Assembly: GCF_006739205.1 (NCBI RefSeq)
Contig: NZ_AP019720.1
Coordinates: 372,001 to 436,000 of the forward strand
Source of the DNA: Streptococcus mutans
GTDB taxonomy: Bacteria > Bacillota > Bacilli > Lactobacillales > Streptococcaceae
Direction: 5' to 3'
DNA length: 64,000 nucleotides
The notes below the pieces were generated by a model. It worked only from the letters and a program-made list of their open reading frames with translations, searched no databases and was not told where the DNA came from. Position numbers and translations under genes: made by a program. The number at the start of each line of letters is the position of its first letter. Within the stretch, counting starts at the first letter, position 1. Below are positions 41,583-54,508 of the stretch, piece by piece.

Positions 41583-41602
41583 GTCAACTGTAGTAGGTTG
41601 AC
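41583..41602. mobile_element. Possible IS-end remnant before operon 2
   Basis: GTCAACTGTAGTAGGTTGAC; compare the similar motifs after operon 1 and at 48019-48037. Assignment to an ISL3-type element is from memory and tentative. Confidence 0.35.
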
Positions 41603-41812
41603 CTATCTTAATATATGTTCACTTTCGTATGGGCTTCTATCGCATTATTACCAAGGCCGATGATGAGGAATTTGTCTGATTTCATAATTGTATTAATCTC
41701 AGTCCGTCCTTGGGTTTTATGTAAGGATAGCTCAGCAATCTTTGTCTGGCATTAATATTAGGATTTATTTTCTCCACCCCAAAATAAAACAGAAAAAAAG
41801 CGAGAAAAGCTA

Positions 41813-41842
41813 TTGACAAAGGGGGGGAAGAGCTGGTAGAAT
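41813..41842 (+). promoter_or_regulatory. rRNA operon 2 promoter
   Basis: TTGACA (41813-41818), 18-bp spacer containing a run of seven G, TAGAAT (41837-41842). It is unrelated in sequence to the operon 1 promoter although everything downstream is the same. Confidence 0.8.
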
Positions 41843-41995
41843 AAAGAAGTTGTCTCAGAAAGAGGCAGAGCCCTTTGAAAACTGAACAAGAAGACGAACC
41901 AACCAAAGTGCAGGGTGACATAAAGAAATGTGACCTGTCAAAGAACGAAACATAAATCTGTCAGTGGACAGTAATGAGAAAGAACTCAAACGATT

Positions 41996-43556
<1,561 letters not shown>

Positions 43557-43610
43557 AAAAACGCAAAGCACATTAGGGGGAACTTCTTGTTTAGTTTTGA
43601 GAGGGTAAGT

Positions 43611-43683
43611 GGGGCCTTAGCTCAGCTGGGAGAGCGCCTGCTTTGCACGCAGGAGGTCAGCGGTTCGATCCCGCTAGGCTCCA
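43611..43683 (+). tRNA. tRNA-Ala (TGC), operon 2 spacer
   Basis: Same 73-nt tRNA as in operon 1, in the 16S-23S spacer. Confidence 0.96.
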
Positions 43684-43939
43684 TTAAAACAGGATACTAA
43701 CAGACGGTTCGCTTGCGAATACTTCTGTAGAAGATTATCTATTTTTCTAAGAAGTCAGTCTGGAGTTCAACTTCATATCTTGTTTAAGACAAGGAAGTCT
43801 ATAAAATCCACTTAGGATATGTTAAGTATCCTAGAGATGGTTCATTGACAATTGAATAGCTAGTAAAAGCCCTATAGCGCAGCTATAGGGAAACAAAAAA
43901 GAAACCGAGACGCTGAAAAGCCAGAGAAACGAGAAATAA

Positions 43940-46839
<2,900 letters not shown>

Positions 46840-47021
46840 AAAATAAGTGACTAAGGGCGTAAAATCCGCCTGAAAAATAGGAAATGGGTGCAGTGTTTGA
46901 TGGACACCAGACCATTTCTCTTTTTTCCAAGGATTTAGCCCGAGTACCATTTTTTAAAGAAAGCAGGCGCAGCGTCGGTTTCAGTGGCTAGCTATTCAAT
47001 CGTGAGTGAGCGATCACGCTT

Positions 47022-47138
47022 GTTAAGTGATGATAGCCTAGGGGAGACACCTGTACCCATGCCGAACACAGCAGTTAAGCCCTAGCACGCCTGAAGTAGT
47101 TGGGGGTTGCCCCCTGTGAGATAGGGTCATCGCTTAGC
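47022..47138 (+). rRNA. rrf: 5S ribosomal RNA, operon 2
   Basis: Same 117-nt sequence as in operon 1. Confidence 0.95.
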
Positions 47139-47142
47139 AAGA

Positions 47143-47215
47143 GGGAGTTTAGCTCAGTTGGGAGAGCATCTGCCTTACAAGCAGAGGGTCAGCGGTTCGA
47201 GCCCGTTAACTCCCA
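47143..47215 (+). tRNA. tRNA-Val (TAC), operon 2
   Basis: Same as operon 1 copy; anticodon loop CTTACAA. Confidence 0.95.
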
Positions 47216-47244
47216 TAACTAAGTAACTAAAGTGATTAGTTAGA

Positions 47245-47317
47245 GGTCCCGTGGTGTAGCGGTTATCACGTCGCCCTGTCACGGCGAAGATCGCGGGTTC
47301 GATTCCCGTCGGGACCG
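47245..47317 (+). tRNA. tRNA-Asp (GTC), operon 2
   Basis: Same as operon 1 copy; anticodon loop CTGTCAC. Confidence 0.95.
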
Positions 47318-47344
47318 TCTTTTTCTGAAAAGAGAGGGATCATC

Positions 47345-47417
47345 GACTCGTTAGCTCAGTTGGTAGAGCATTTGACTTTTAATCAAAGGGTCACTGGTTC
47401 GAGCCCAGTACGGGTCA
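47345..47417 (+). tRNA. tRNA-Lys (TTT), operon 2
   Basis: Same as operon 1 copy; anticodon loop CTTTTAA. Confidence 0.95.
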
Positions 47418-47426
47418 TCAAGAGAT

Positions 47427-47508
47427 GCGGGTGTGGCGGAATTGGCAGACGCACCAGATTTAGGATCTGGCGCTTAAGGGCGTGGGGGTTCAAGTCCCTT
47501 CACCCGCA
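47427..47508 (+). tRNA. tRNA-Leu (TAG), operon 2
   Basis: Same as operon 1 copy; class II tRNA, anticodon loop TTTAGGA. Confidence 0.95.
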
Positions 47509-47522
47509 TATAGAGGAGATAG

Positions 47523-47595
47523 GCCGGCTTAGCTCAGTTGGTAGAGCATCTGATTTGTAATCAGAGGGTCGCGTGTTCAAGTCATGTAGCCGGCA
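47523..47595 (+). tRNA. tRNA-Thr (TGT), operon 2
   Basis: Same as operon 1 copy; anticodon loop TTTGTAA. Confidence 0.95.
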
Positions 47596-47597
47596 TT

Positions 47598-47669
47598 GCG
47601 AACGTAGTTCAGTGGTAGAACATCACCTTGCCAAGGTGGGGGTCGCGGGTTCGAATCCCGTCGTTCGCT
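47598..47669 (+). tRNA. tRNA-Gly (GCC), operon 2, intact
   Basis: Acceptor GCGAACG / CGTTCGC, anticodon loop TTGCCAA, intact T stem. It is the full version of the truncated copy at 18906. Confidence 0.95.
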
Positions 47670-47676
47670 TTAGGAG

Positions 47677-47762
47677 GCCGGGGTGGCGGAACTGGCAGAC
47701 GCACAGGACTTAAAATCCTGCGAAGGGGAACCTTCGTACCGGTTCGATTCCGGTCCTCGGCA
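47677..47762 (+). tRNA. tRNA-Leu (TAA), operon 2 only
   Basis: 86-nt class II tRNA, acceptor GCCGGGG / CCTCGGC, anticodon loop CTTAAAA, long variable arm GAAGGGGAACCTTC. Absent from operon 1. Confidence 0.95.
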
Positions 47763-47775
47763 TAAATAAGAAGGA

Positions 47776-47849
47776 GCACCCTTGGCTCAACTGGATAGAG
47801 TACCTGACTACGAATCAGGCGGTTGCAGGTTCGAATCCTGCAGGGTGCA
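47776..47849 (+). tRNA. tRNA-Arg (ACG), operon 2 only
   Basis: 74 nt, acceptor GCACCCT / AGGGTGC, anticodon loop CTACGAA (A34 probably deaminated to inosine). Confidence 0.95.
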
Positions 47850-47862
47850 TGAGTGGGGTTAG

Positions 47863-47988
47863 TAAAGGACTAGCACACTTTAATGATGAGGAGAGGTTTT
47901 ACGGGAAGTAGCTCAGCTTGGTAGAGTACTTGGTTTGGGACCAAGGGGTCGCAGGTTCGAATCCTGTCTTCCCGATTATAGTCCTTTA
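47863..47988 (+). other. Stem enclosing tRNA-Pro
   Basis: Perfect 10-bp arms TAAAGGACTA (47863-47872) and TAGTCCTTTA (47979-47988) flank tRNA-Pro, so the precursor can form a long stem around the tRNA. It may guide processing; the 3' arm ends in TTATTAATT and may also help end transcription. Confidence 0.6.
47902..47975 (+). tRNA. tRNA-Pro (TGG), operon 2 only
   Basis: 74 nt, acceptor CGGGAAG / CTTCCCG, anticodon loop TTTGGGA. Confidence 0.95.
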
Positions 47989-48358
47989 TTAATTGTAGTG
48001 AAGAGATATAGACTTATTGTCAACATAGTGGGTTGACTTATACTGACATTTAGAGAGGATTGCTTAATCTTCTTTTTTTGGTATTCAAAATGATAAGGCC
48101 TAATTAATTATTCAAATATGATGTTAATATTAGGAAGAATCGTTGACTAAAAATATTTAACATTATATGAATTGTATAAAAATTGAAGTTTCGTATAAAA
48201 TGCTCTGTAACTTTAGAAGTTAGTTTATTTAGGTTAGATTATGAATGAACATGGGAAAGTGCAATTTATTACGGCATAAAAAAACTCCGAAATTCTATAG
48301 CAATTTACTTACTAAAAGAATTATAGAGTTAAAAATATTGGCCTATTAAAATAACTAT
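47989..48358. other. Gap between operon 2 and aspartate kinase
   Basis: No gene seen. It holds a GTCAAC-ATAGTGG-GTTGAC motif (48019-48037) of the suspected IS-end type, AT-rich unassigned sequence (48060-48270) and the minus-strand terminator of the kinase gene. Confidence 0.5.
48276..48330 (-). terminator. Terminator of the aspartate kinase gene
   Basis: On the minus strand, AACTC ... AATTCT pairs with AGAATT ... GAGTT around a long loop and is followed by TTTTTTT. Confidence 0.65.
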
Positions 48359-49717
48359 TTACTCATCTTTCATAAAAAATGTTTGGTATAAGGCTCTAAC
48401 TGCTTGTTTTTCTTGTTCAGTTTTGATAACAAACATAACGGATACTTCACTGGAACCTTGGGAAATCATTTCCAAGTTAATATGCTTTTTGGAAAATGCT
48501 TCAGCAGCTTTGGCAGTCACCCCAATGTGATTTTTCATATTTTCTCCGACAATCATGATAATAGAAAGATTGCGTTCAATTTCAACTTCGTCAACTTCTA
48601 ATTTACGAGTTAATTGTGAGATGATTTCTTGCTCTTTTATAGGGGTCAATTCACGGCCTCTTAAAATAATTGACATATCATCAATACCGGTCGGAATATG
48701 TTCCCAACGAATGTTCAATTCTTCTAAAACTTGAAGAACTTTGCGACCAAAACCGATTTCTCTATTCATCAGATATTTGGAAAGATTAATACTGACAAAA
48801 TCATCATCTCCGGCAATACCAACAACTGGTATAGTGGCACCAGTATGCGCAAGAACAATTTTTGTGCCTGAATGTTCGGGATTATTTGTATTTTTAATAA
48901 CAAGGGGAATTTTTCCGCGATAGGCAGGGATTAAGGCTTCGTCGTGGAGTACTGAAAAGCCTGCGTAAGCCAATTCACGCATTTCACGATAGGTTAGTTC
49001 TGAAATAGAATGTGGCTTATGCACAACCCCTGGGTGAGCTGCAAAGATACCATCTACATCGGTAAAGTTTTCATAAAGGTCAGCTTTAACACCCGCTGCG
49101 ACAATTGAACCAGTAATATCAGAACCACCGCGCGAAAAAGTACAGATTTGGTTATCAATTGTGACACCAAAAAAACCAGGAATAACTAAAACTTCGTCAC
49201 TATCTCGCAATTCTTCTAATTTATCATAACTGGATGGAATAATCCGAGCATTACCGGGTTCACTTGTAACAATGATACCTGCTTTTTTAGGGTGAATATA
49301 ACGAGCAGAGAGCCCATTTTTCCTGAAGTATTCGGCAATTAATTTGGCATTATTGTCCTCACCTGCGGCTAGGAAAGTATCATATAGGAAATCATTATCT
49401 TCAATAGGCAAATTTGCAAGATCAACAATAGCTTTAGTAATTTTTTCTAAGATATTTTGACCAAGGCCAAGTTCATCAATAATAGCACGGTAGCGGTTGA
49501 TAATCCAAGATTGGTCAGCAGTAACGTCTTTATCTGAAGTATAAGATCTATAGTATCTAATGAGAGCATCTGTAACTTTTGTATCTTGGGCGTCACGCTT
49601 ACCCGGAGCAGAAACAACAACAAAGCGTCGCTCTTCGTCTGATTTTATGATATTCAGAACTTTTTCTAATTGTGTTGCAGAGGCCAATGAACTACCACCA
49701 AATTTTACGACTTTCAT
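48359..49717 (-). CDS. lysC: Aspartate kinase
   Basis: First enzyme of the aspartate family pathway (lysine/diaminopimelate, threonine, methionine). The start at 49717 (MKVVKFGGSSLAS) has the kinase KFGGSS motif at residues 4-9 and a GGAGAA ribosome binding site; the longer frame upstream is not family-like. SRGGSDITGS is the substrate-binding loop, and two ACT domains fill the C-terminal 150 residues (feedback regulation). The length of 452 residues is normal. It is transcribed toward rRNA operon 2, divergent from the HAD gene. Confidence 0.93.
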   Translation of the reverse strand: MKVVKFGGSSLASATQLEKVLNIIKSDEERRFVVVSAPGKRDAQDTKVTDALIRYYRSYTSDKDVTADQSWIINRYRAIIDELGLGQNILEKITKAIVDLANLPIEDNDFLYDTFLAAGEDNNAKLIAEYFRKNGLSARYIHPKKAGIIVTSEPGNARIIPSSYDKLEELRDSDEVLVIPGFFGVTIDNQICTFSRGGSDITGSIVAAGVKADLYENFTDVDGIFAAHPGVVHKPHSISELTYREMRELAYAGFSVLHDEALIPAYRGKIPLVIKNTNNPEHSGTKIVLAHTGATIPVVGIAGDDDFVSINLSKYLMNREIGFGRKVLQVLEELNIRWEHIPTGIDDMSIILRGRELTPIKEQEIISQLTRKLEVDEVEIERNLSIIMIVGENMKNHIGVTAKAAEAFSKKHINLEMISQGSSEVSVMFVIKTEQEKQAVRALYQTFFMKDE

Positions 49718-49815
49718 ATTTTCTCCAAAATCAATAAAGTTACATAAATTATAGCAAAATTCAGAAAATTTGTCAGTATTTTTTATGGTAAAATAAAGAA
49801 AAGAAAGAGGTAGTG

Positions 49816-50460
49816 ATGGCAACTAAAGCAGTCATTTTTGATATGGATGGTGTTCTTTTTGATACAGAAGGTTTTTATTATCGAAGGCGAGAAATTTTTT
49901 TAAATGATAAAGGAATTTCCATCAAACATATACCACCAGCATTCTTTATTGGGGGGAATATGAAGCAGGTTTGGCAAAAGATATTGGAAGATGATTATGC
50001 TAACTGGGATGTTGAACAGTTACAAAAGGATTATACTAGTTATAAAAATAAACATCCTCTGCCTTACCAAAATTTGATTTTTCCCGATGTTAAAGTCATT
50101 TTAGAAAAACTCAAGCAGCATCAATTTAAAATAGCTTTAGCATCTAGTTCAACTAAATCAGATATCTTACTGGCGCTCAATAAGACAGGGATTTATGATT
50201 ATTTTGACCTTGTTTTATCGGGAGAAGAATTTCCTGAGAGCAAGCCCCATCCTGCGATTTATAATGAAGCTGCCTATCAGTTGGGTTTTCCTAAATCAGA
50301 ATTACTGATTATTGAAGATAGTGAGAAAGGGATTGCTGCTGGAGTATCTGCTGGCATAGAAGTTTGGGCTATCAAAGACAGAACATTTGGACTTAATCAA
50401 AGAGCTGCTAGTCGCTTGTTTTCTAATTTGACAGAAGTGGTTGATTTTCTTTTAAAATAA
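49816..50460 (+). CDS. HAD-superfamily phosphatase (beta-phosphoglucomutase-like)
   Basis: This 214-residue protein has HAD motif I DMDGVLFDTEG (nucleophile D9, D11), motif II around ALASSSTKSD, a lysine in SKPHP and motif IV IIEDSEKGIAAG. The helical cap between residues 17 and 85 is type C1, as in beta-phosphoglucomutase and sugar-phosphate phosphatases. The substrate cannot be told. The ATG at 49816 has AAAGAGG at the right distance; an extended -10 (TGGTAAAAT, near 49788) lies upstream. It precedes the fab cluster but is probably a separate unit. Confidence 0.87.
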   Translation: MATKAVIFDMDGVLFDTEGFYYRRREIFLNDKGISIKHIPPAFFIGGNMKQVWQKILEDDYANWDVEQLQKDYTSYKNKHPLPYQNLIFPDVKVILEKLKQHQFKIALASSSTKSDILLALNKTGIYDYFDLVLSGEEFPESKPHPAIYNEAAYQLGFPKSELLIIEDSEKGIAAGVSAGIEVWAIKDRTFGLNQRAASRLFSNLTEVVDFLLK

Positions 50461-50530
50461 AAAGCGTAAAAAAACTATTTTTATTTTTGAGAACTCCTTA
50501 TTTTTATGATAAAATGTAGAAGTTAGGAAC

Positions 50531-50543
50531 TTTGATTTTCAAA
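50531..50543. promoter_or_regulatory. Likely FabT operator before fabM
   Basis: TTTGATTTTCAAA has the TTTGA-N3-TCAAA form of FabT sites. It lies just after an extended -10 (TGATAAAAT, near 50507-50515). A half-degenerate second copy, TTTGATTATCTTA, is at 50570-50582. Confidence 0.7.
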
Positions 50544-50621
50544 CTATTTTTGTCAAGTAAGCAGACAATTTGATTATCTTAATATTTAATCATTTTGAAT
50601 TAGAGATGGAGAAATAAGAAG

Positions 50622-51413
50622 ATGGATTTTAAGGAAATTCTGTACAATGTGGATAATGGTGTAGCGACTTTAACGCTGAATCGTCCGGAGGTTTCTAATG
50701 GATTTAATATCCCTATTTGTGAGGAAATTTTGAAGGCCATTGATATTGCTAAAAAGGATGACACAGTACAAATTTTACTGATTAATGCCAATGGGAAAGT
50801 CTTTTCAGTTGGTGGCGATCTGGTTGAGATGCAAAGAGCTGTTGATGCAGATGATGTACAATCTCTTGTTCGCATTGCAGAACTTGTCAATAAAATTTCT
50901 TTTGCTTTAAAACGTTTACCTAAGCCGGTTGTCATGAGTACAGATGGTGCAGTTGCAGGTGCTGCAGCTAATATAGCGGTAGCTGCAGACTTTTGTATTG
51001 CCAGTGACAAAACACGCTTTATTCAAGCCTTTGTGAATGTCGGTTTGGCCCCTGATGCCGGAGGACTTTTCTTATTAACGAGAGCCATTGGTATTACTCG
51101 TGCAACACAACTTGCCATGACCGGTGAAGCTTTAAATGCAGAGAAAGCTTTGGAATACGGTATTGTTTACAAAGTCTGTGAGCCAGAGAAACTAGAAAAA
51201 ATAACAGATCGTGTCATTACACGTTTGAAACGTGGCTCAGTTAATTCTTATAAAGCCATTAAAGAAATGGTTTGGCAAAGTTCATTTGCAGGTTGGCAGG
51301 AATATGAGGATCTAGAATTAGAATTGCAAAAGTCATTAGCATTTACAAATGATTTTAAAGAGGGAGTGCGTGCTTATACAGAGAAACGCCGTCCTAAATT
51401 TACAGGAAAGTAA
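50622..51413 (+). CDS. fabM: trans-2-decenoyl-ACP isomerase FabM
   Basis: A crotonase-fold enzyme of 263 residues at the head of the fab cluster. FabM isomerises trans-2- to cis-3-decenoyl-ACP, the branch point for unsaturated fatty acids in streptococci, which lack FabA. The crotonase pattern is visible in [15 protein letters not shown], the oxyanion region [12 protein letters not shown] and [27 protein letters not shown] precedes the ATG. The name over other enoyl-CoA hydratases rests on its place next to fabT. Confidence 0.9.
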   Translation: MDFKEILYNVDNGVATLTLNRPEVSNGFNIPICEEILKAIDIAKKDDTVQILLINANGKVFSVGGDLVEMQRAVDADDVQSLVRIAELVNKISFALKRLPKPVVMSTDGAVAGAAANIAVAADFCIASDKTRFIQAFVNVGLAPDAGGLFLLTRAIGITRATQLAMTGEALNAEKALEYGIVYKVCEPEKLEKITDRVITRLKRGSVNSYKAIKEMVWQSSFAGWQEYEDLELELQKSLAFTNDFKEGVRAYTEKRRPKFTGK

Positions 51414-51447
51414 TATTCTTGATTGCTCTGTTAAAAGTGTAAGTATA

Positions 51448-51475
51448 GGCTGGGACAAAAATGTTCCGCCTTTTT
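51448..51475 (+). terminator. Terminator after fabM
   Basis: GGC-T-GGGAC pairs with GTTCC-GCC around an A-rich loop, followed by TTTTTATT. GGCTGGGACAAAA is also a common repeated intergenic motif in streptococci. Confidence 0.65.
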
Positions 51476-51742
51476 ATTGTGCAGTGGTTGATTAAATTTT
51501 CACATCTTGGTTTTTTTAGGATCAAACTTATACCTAATTGAAGTCGCAATGAAATGACAATTTCTTAATTTTTATACGTAATCTTATAAATTTACACTAT
51601 TTTGTGGGTGATTGCATAGTAATCATAGAAATTTGTCTCACTCTTCTGTTTTTATAATTTAATTTTAAATAAACTTGCAATTTGGGTCATCTTTTGATAA
51701 ACTTTGATAGTCAAAGTTTATTTATGTGTGGGAGGTGACATA
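51476..51742 (+). other. fabT leader region
   Basis: No gene. AT-rich sequence, then the fabT promoter TTGCAA (51675-51680), 17-bp spacer, TAAACT (51698-51703), the latter inside the FabT palindrome. Confidence 0.65.
51698..51720. promoter_or_regulatory. FabT operator at fabT
   Basis: Perfect palindrome TAAACTTTGA-TAG-TCAAAGTTTA, covering the -10 of the fabT promoter. FabT with long-chain acyl-ACP would repress its own gene here. Confidence 0.88.
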
Positions 51743-52177
51743 TTGGATTATAAACAAATTAATACCTATTTAGTTGATATTTTCAATAAAATTATGATTA
51801 TCGAAGAGATGAGCTTGAAAACAAGTCAATTTAACGATGTGTCTTTAAAAGAGATGCATACGGTAGATATTATTGGAAAAAATGCCAATGTGACACCGAG
51901 TGATATTGCTCATGAGTTATTAGTAACTTTGGGAACGGTTACGACCAGCTTAAATAAGCTTGAAAAAAAAGGTTATATTGAACGGACGCGTTCACAACTT
52001 GATAGGCGCGTTGTTTATTTAACCCTGACACAAAAAGGAAGACTGCTTTATCGTTTACATAATAGGTTTCATAAAAATGTGGTTAATCGAATCACAGAAG
52101 CAATGGATGCGACGGAGCTTGGTGCTTTGGAGAAGGGGCTAAGAAACCTTCATCAATTTCTTGAGGGGTTAGTTTAA
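51743..52177 (+). CDS. fabT: MarR-family fatty-acid synthesis repressor FabT
   Basis: A TTG start at 51743, six to seven bases after GGGAGGTG, gives 144 residues beginning with [16 protein letters not shown]. Starts further upstream would overlap the operator. The winged helix ([20 protein letters not shown], then [19 protein letters not shown]) matches FabT. It represses the fab genes when acyl chains are plentiful. Its stop overlaps the fabH ATG by one base. Confidence 0.93.
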   Translation: MDYKQINTYLVDIFNKIMIIEEMSLKTSQFNDVSLKEMHTVDIIGKNANVTPSDIAHELLVTLGTVTTSLNKLEKKGYIERTRSQLDRRVVYLTLTQKGRLLYRLHNRFHKNVVNRITEAMDATELGALEKGLRNLHQFLEGLV

Positions 52178-53154
52178 TGACTTTTGCAAAGATTAGTCAA
52201 GCAGCATATTATGTACCATCACAGGTTGTCACCAATGATGATTTATCTAAAATAATGGATACCAGTGATGAATGGATTACAAGTCGTACGGGAATAAGAG
52301 AGCGCCGTATTAGTCAATCCGAAGATACCAGTGACTTAGCCAGTCAGGTAGCTAAAGAACTTTTAAAAAAAGCCTCATTAAAGGCGAAAGAGATTGATTT
52401 TATTATTGTTGCTACAATTACTCCGGATGCAATGATGCCATCAACAGCTGCTTGTGTCCAAGCGAAAATTGGTGCAGTGAATGCTTTTGCTTTCGATTTA
52501 ACTGCCGCCTGCAGTGGATTTATTTTTGCACTTTCAGCTGCGGAAAAAATGATTAAATCCGGTCAGTACCAGAAAGGTTTAGTTATCGGTGCAGAAGTTC
52601 TATCTAAAATCATCGATTGGTCGGATCGAACAACAGCTGTTCTTTTTGGAGATGGAGCTGGCGGTGTTCTTTTAGAAGCAGATTCTTCTGAACATTTTTT
52701 ATTTGAATCTATTCATTCAGATGGCAGTCGTGGTGAAAGTTTGACATCAGGTGAACACGCTGTTTCGTCACCCTTTTCACAGGTTGATAAAAAAGATAAC
52801 TGTTTTCTAAAAATGGATGGTCGAGCTATATTTGACTTTGCTATTCGTGATGTGTCAAAAAGTATTTCGACGCTCATTAGGAAGTCAGATATGCCTGTAG
52901 AAGCGATTGATTATTTCTTATTACATCAGGCTAATATTCGTATTTTGGATAAAATGGCTAAAAAAATTGGCGCTGATAGAGAAAAATTTCCTGCTAATAT
53001 GATGAAGTATGGTAATACCAGTGCAGCAAGTATTCCTATTTTATTAGCCGAATGTGTCGAAAATGGAACTATAGAGCTAAATGGTTCACACACTGTTCTC
53101 CTGAGCGGGTTCGGTGGGGGTTTGACATGGGGCAGTTTAATTGTTAAAATTTAG
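52177..53154 (+). CDS. fabH: 3-oxoacyl-ACP synthase III
   Basis: Condenses acetyl-CoA with malonyl-ACP to start fatty-acid synthesis. The catalytic triad is visible: C112 ([12 protein letters not shown]), His in [11 protein letters not shown] and Asn in [11 protein letters not shown]. The length of 325 residues is standard. Its ATG overlaps the fabT stop, so repressor and initiating enzyme are cotranslated. Confidence 0.96.
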   Translation: MTFAKISQAAYYVPSQVVTNDDLSKIMDTSDEWITSRTGIRERRISQSEDTSDLASQVAKELLKKASLKAKEIDFIIVATITPDAMMPSTAACVQAKIGAVNAFAFDLTAACSGFIFALSAAEKMIKSGQYQKGLVIGAEVLSKIIDWSDRTTAVLFGDGAGGVLLEADSSEHFLFESIHSDGSRGESLTSGEHAVSSPFSQVDKKDNCFLKMDGRAIFDFAIRDVSKSISTLIRKSDMPVEAIDYFLLHQANIRILDKMAKKIGADREKFPANMMKYGNTSAASIPILLAECVENGTIELNGSHTVLLSGFGGGLTWGSLIVKI

Positions 53155-53213
53155 TTATACAATTGTGCTTGGCACAGTATATAAAAAATTATTTCTTATA
53201 AAGGAGAAAGAAA

Positions 53214-53438
53214 ATGGCAGTATTTGAAAAAGTACAAGAAATTATTGTTGAGGAACTCGGCAAAGATACAGATGAAGTTAAATTAGAAACAACTTTTGAT
53301 GAACTTGATGCAGATTCCCTTGATGTCTTTCAAGTTATTTCCGAAATTGAAGATGAGTTTGACATTCAAATCGAATCTGAAGATGGACTTAACACAGTTG
53401 GTGATTTAGTTGCTTTTGTTGAAGAAAAAACAAAATAA
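53214..53438 (+). CDS. acpP: Acyl carrier protein
   Basis: This 74-residue acidic protein carries the phosphopantetheine attachment serine S35 in [11 protein letters not shown]. It carries the growing acyl chain for the enzymes coded around it. A strong AAGGAGAAAG ribosome binding site fits its high expression. An AT-rich gap of 59 bases separates it from fabH, and a promoter for fabK lies behind it. Confidence 0.95.
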   Translation: MAVFEKVQEIIVEELGKDTDEVKLETTFDELDADSLDVFQVISEIEDEFDIQIESEDGLNTVGDLVAFVEEKTK

Positions 53439-53484
53439 GTAGTATTTTGAGAGTATTCTTGTAAGAATATTCTTTCTTCTTTAT

Positions 53485-53507
53485 TATAATAGTTTGACTG
53501 TCAAATT
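53485..53507 (+). promoter_or_regulatory. fabK promoter with FabT operator
   Basis: A consensus TATAAT (53485-53490) is followed at once by AGTTTGACTGTCAAATT (53491-53507), a TTTGA-N3-TCAAA palindrome on the transcription start. FabT binding there would block the fabK-accA operon. Confidence 0.85.
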
Positions 53508-53540
53508 ATTGATTGAAAAACTTAGAGAGTTTAATTTAAA

Positions 53541-54506
53541 ATGAAAACGCGTATTACAGAATTATTAGATATTGAATATCCTATTTTTCAAGGAGGAATG
53601 GCTTGGGTAGCTGATGGTGATTTAGCGGGAGCTGTATCAAAAGCTGGCGGTTTAGGAATTATCGGTGGTGGAAATGCGCCCAAAGAAGTTGTTAAGGCGA
53701 ATATTGACAAGATCAAAGCTGTGACAAATAAACCATTTGGAGTCAATATTATGCTTTTATCTCCTTTTGCTGATGATATTGTTGACTTGGTTATTGAAGA
53801 AGGTGTCAAAGTTGTCACAACTGGTGCAGGTAACCCAGGTAAATATATAGAACGTTTCCATGAAGCAGGTATTACTGTCATTCCTGTTGTTCCTAGTGTT
53901 GCTCTTGCTAGACGTATGGAAAAATTAGGTGCTGATGCCGTTATTGCTGAAGGAATGGAAGCAGGTGGACATATTGGTAAATTAACAACAATGACTTTAG
54001 TGCGTCAAGTTGTAGATGCCGTCAACATTCCTGTTATCGGAGCTGGTGGTGTAGCCGATGGTCGTGGTGCAGCGGCAGTATTTATGCTTGGTGCTGAAGC
54101 CATTCAGGTAGGAACACGTTTTGCAGTTGCCAAAGAATCGAATGCCCATGCGAATTTTAAAAAGAAAATTTTAAAAGCCAAAGATATTGATACTGTTATT
54201 TCCGCGTCTATTGTTGGTCATCCTGTACGTGCAATCAAAAATAAATTATCTTCTGCCTATGCAACTGCAGAAAAAGAATTCTTGCGTGGTGAAAAGAGTC
54301 AAGAAGATATTGAAGTTCTTGGTGCTGGAGCTCTTCGCAATGCTGTTGTTGATGGCGATGTTGATAATGGTTCTGTTATGGCAGGTCAAATTGCAGGATT
54401 TGTTACTAAAGAAGAAACTTGTGAAGAAATTTTGAAAGATTTATATTATGGTGCAGCAAAAGTCATTAAGGCTGAAGCAGCACGCTGGGCAGACGTGGAG
54501 AAATAA
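53541..54506 (+). CDS. fabK: Enoyl-ACP reductase II (FMN-dependent)
   Basis: Last reduction step of the elongation cycle. The TIM-barrel flavoprotein of 321 residues resembles nitronate monooxygenases: FQGGMAWVADGDLAGAVSKA, then VIAEGMEAGGHIGKL and IGAGGVADGRGAAAVFMLGA with AIQVGTRF, the FMN phosphate site. Streptococci use FabK instead of triclosan-sensitive FabI. No ribosome binding site is strong (AGAGAG). It is the first gene of a tight operon; fabD starts three bases after its stop. Confidence 0.95.
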   Translation: MKTRITELLDIEYPIFQGGMAWVADGDLAGAVSKAGGLGIIGGGNAPKEVVKANIDKIKAVTNKPFGVNIMLLSPFADDIVDLVIEEGVKVVTTGAGNPGKYIERFHEAGITVIPVVPSVALARRMEKLGADAVIAEGMEAGGHIGKLTTMTLVRQVVDAVNIPVIGAGGVADGRGAAAVFMLGAEAIQVGTRFAVAKESNAHANFKKKILKAKDIDTVISASIVGHPVRAIKNKLSSAYATAEKEFLRGEKSQEDIEVLGAGALRNAVVDGDVDNGSVMAGQIAGFVTKEETCEEILKDLYYGAAKVIKAEAARWADVEK

Positions 54507-54508
54507 TA

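Larger units (their letters stand above)
41458..41868. other. Intergenic region before rRNA operon 2
   Basis: No complete gene. Contents: a hairpin ATCACC-TTTGT-GGCGAT followed by TTTTTT (about 41554-41576), probably an old terminator; a GTCAAC ... GTTGAC motif at 41583-41602 like the suspected IS ends elsewhere; a short frame ending MGFYRIITKADDEEFV near 41630-41680, the tail of an unknown gene; and the rRNA promoter. Confidence 0.5.

Noticed and set aside
49718..49822. 35-residue N-terminal extension of aspartate kinase
   Set aside because: The family starts at MKVVKFGG, which has its own ribosome binding site; the extension crosses the promoter region.
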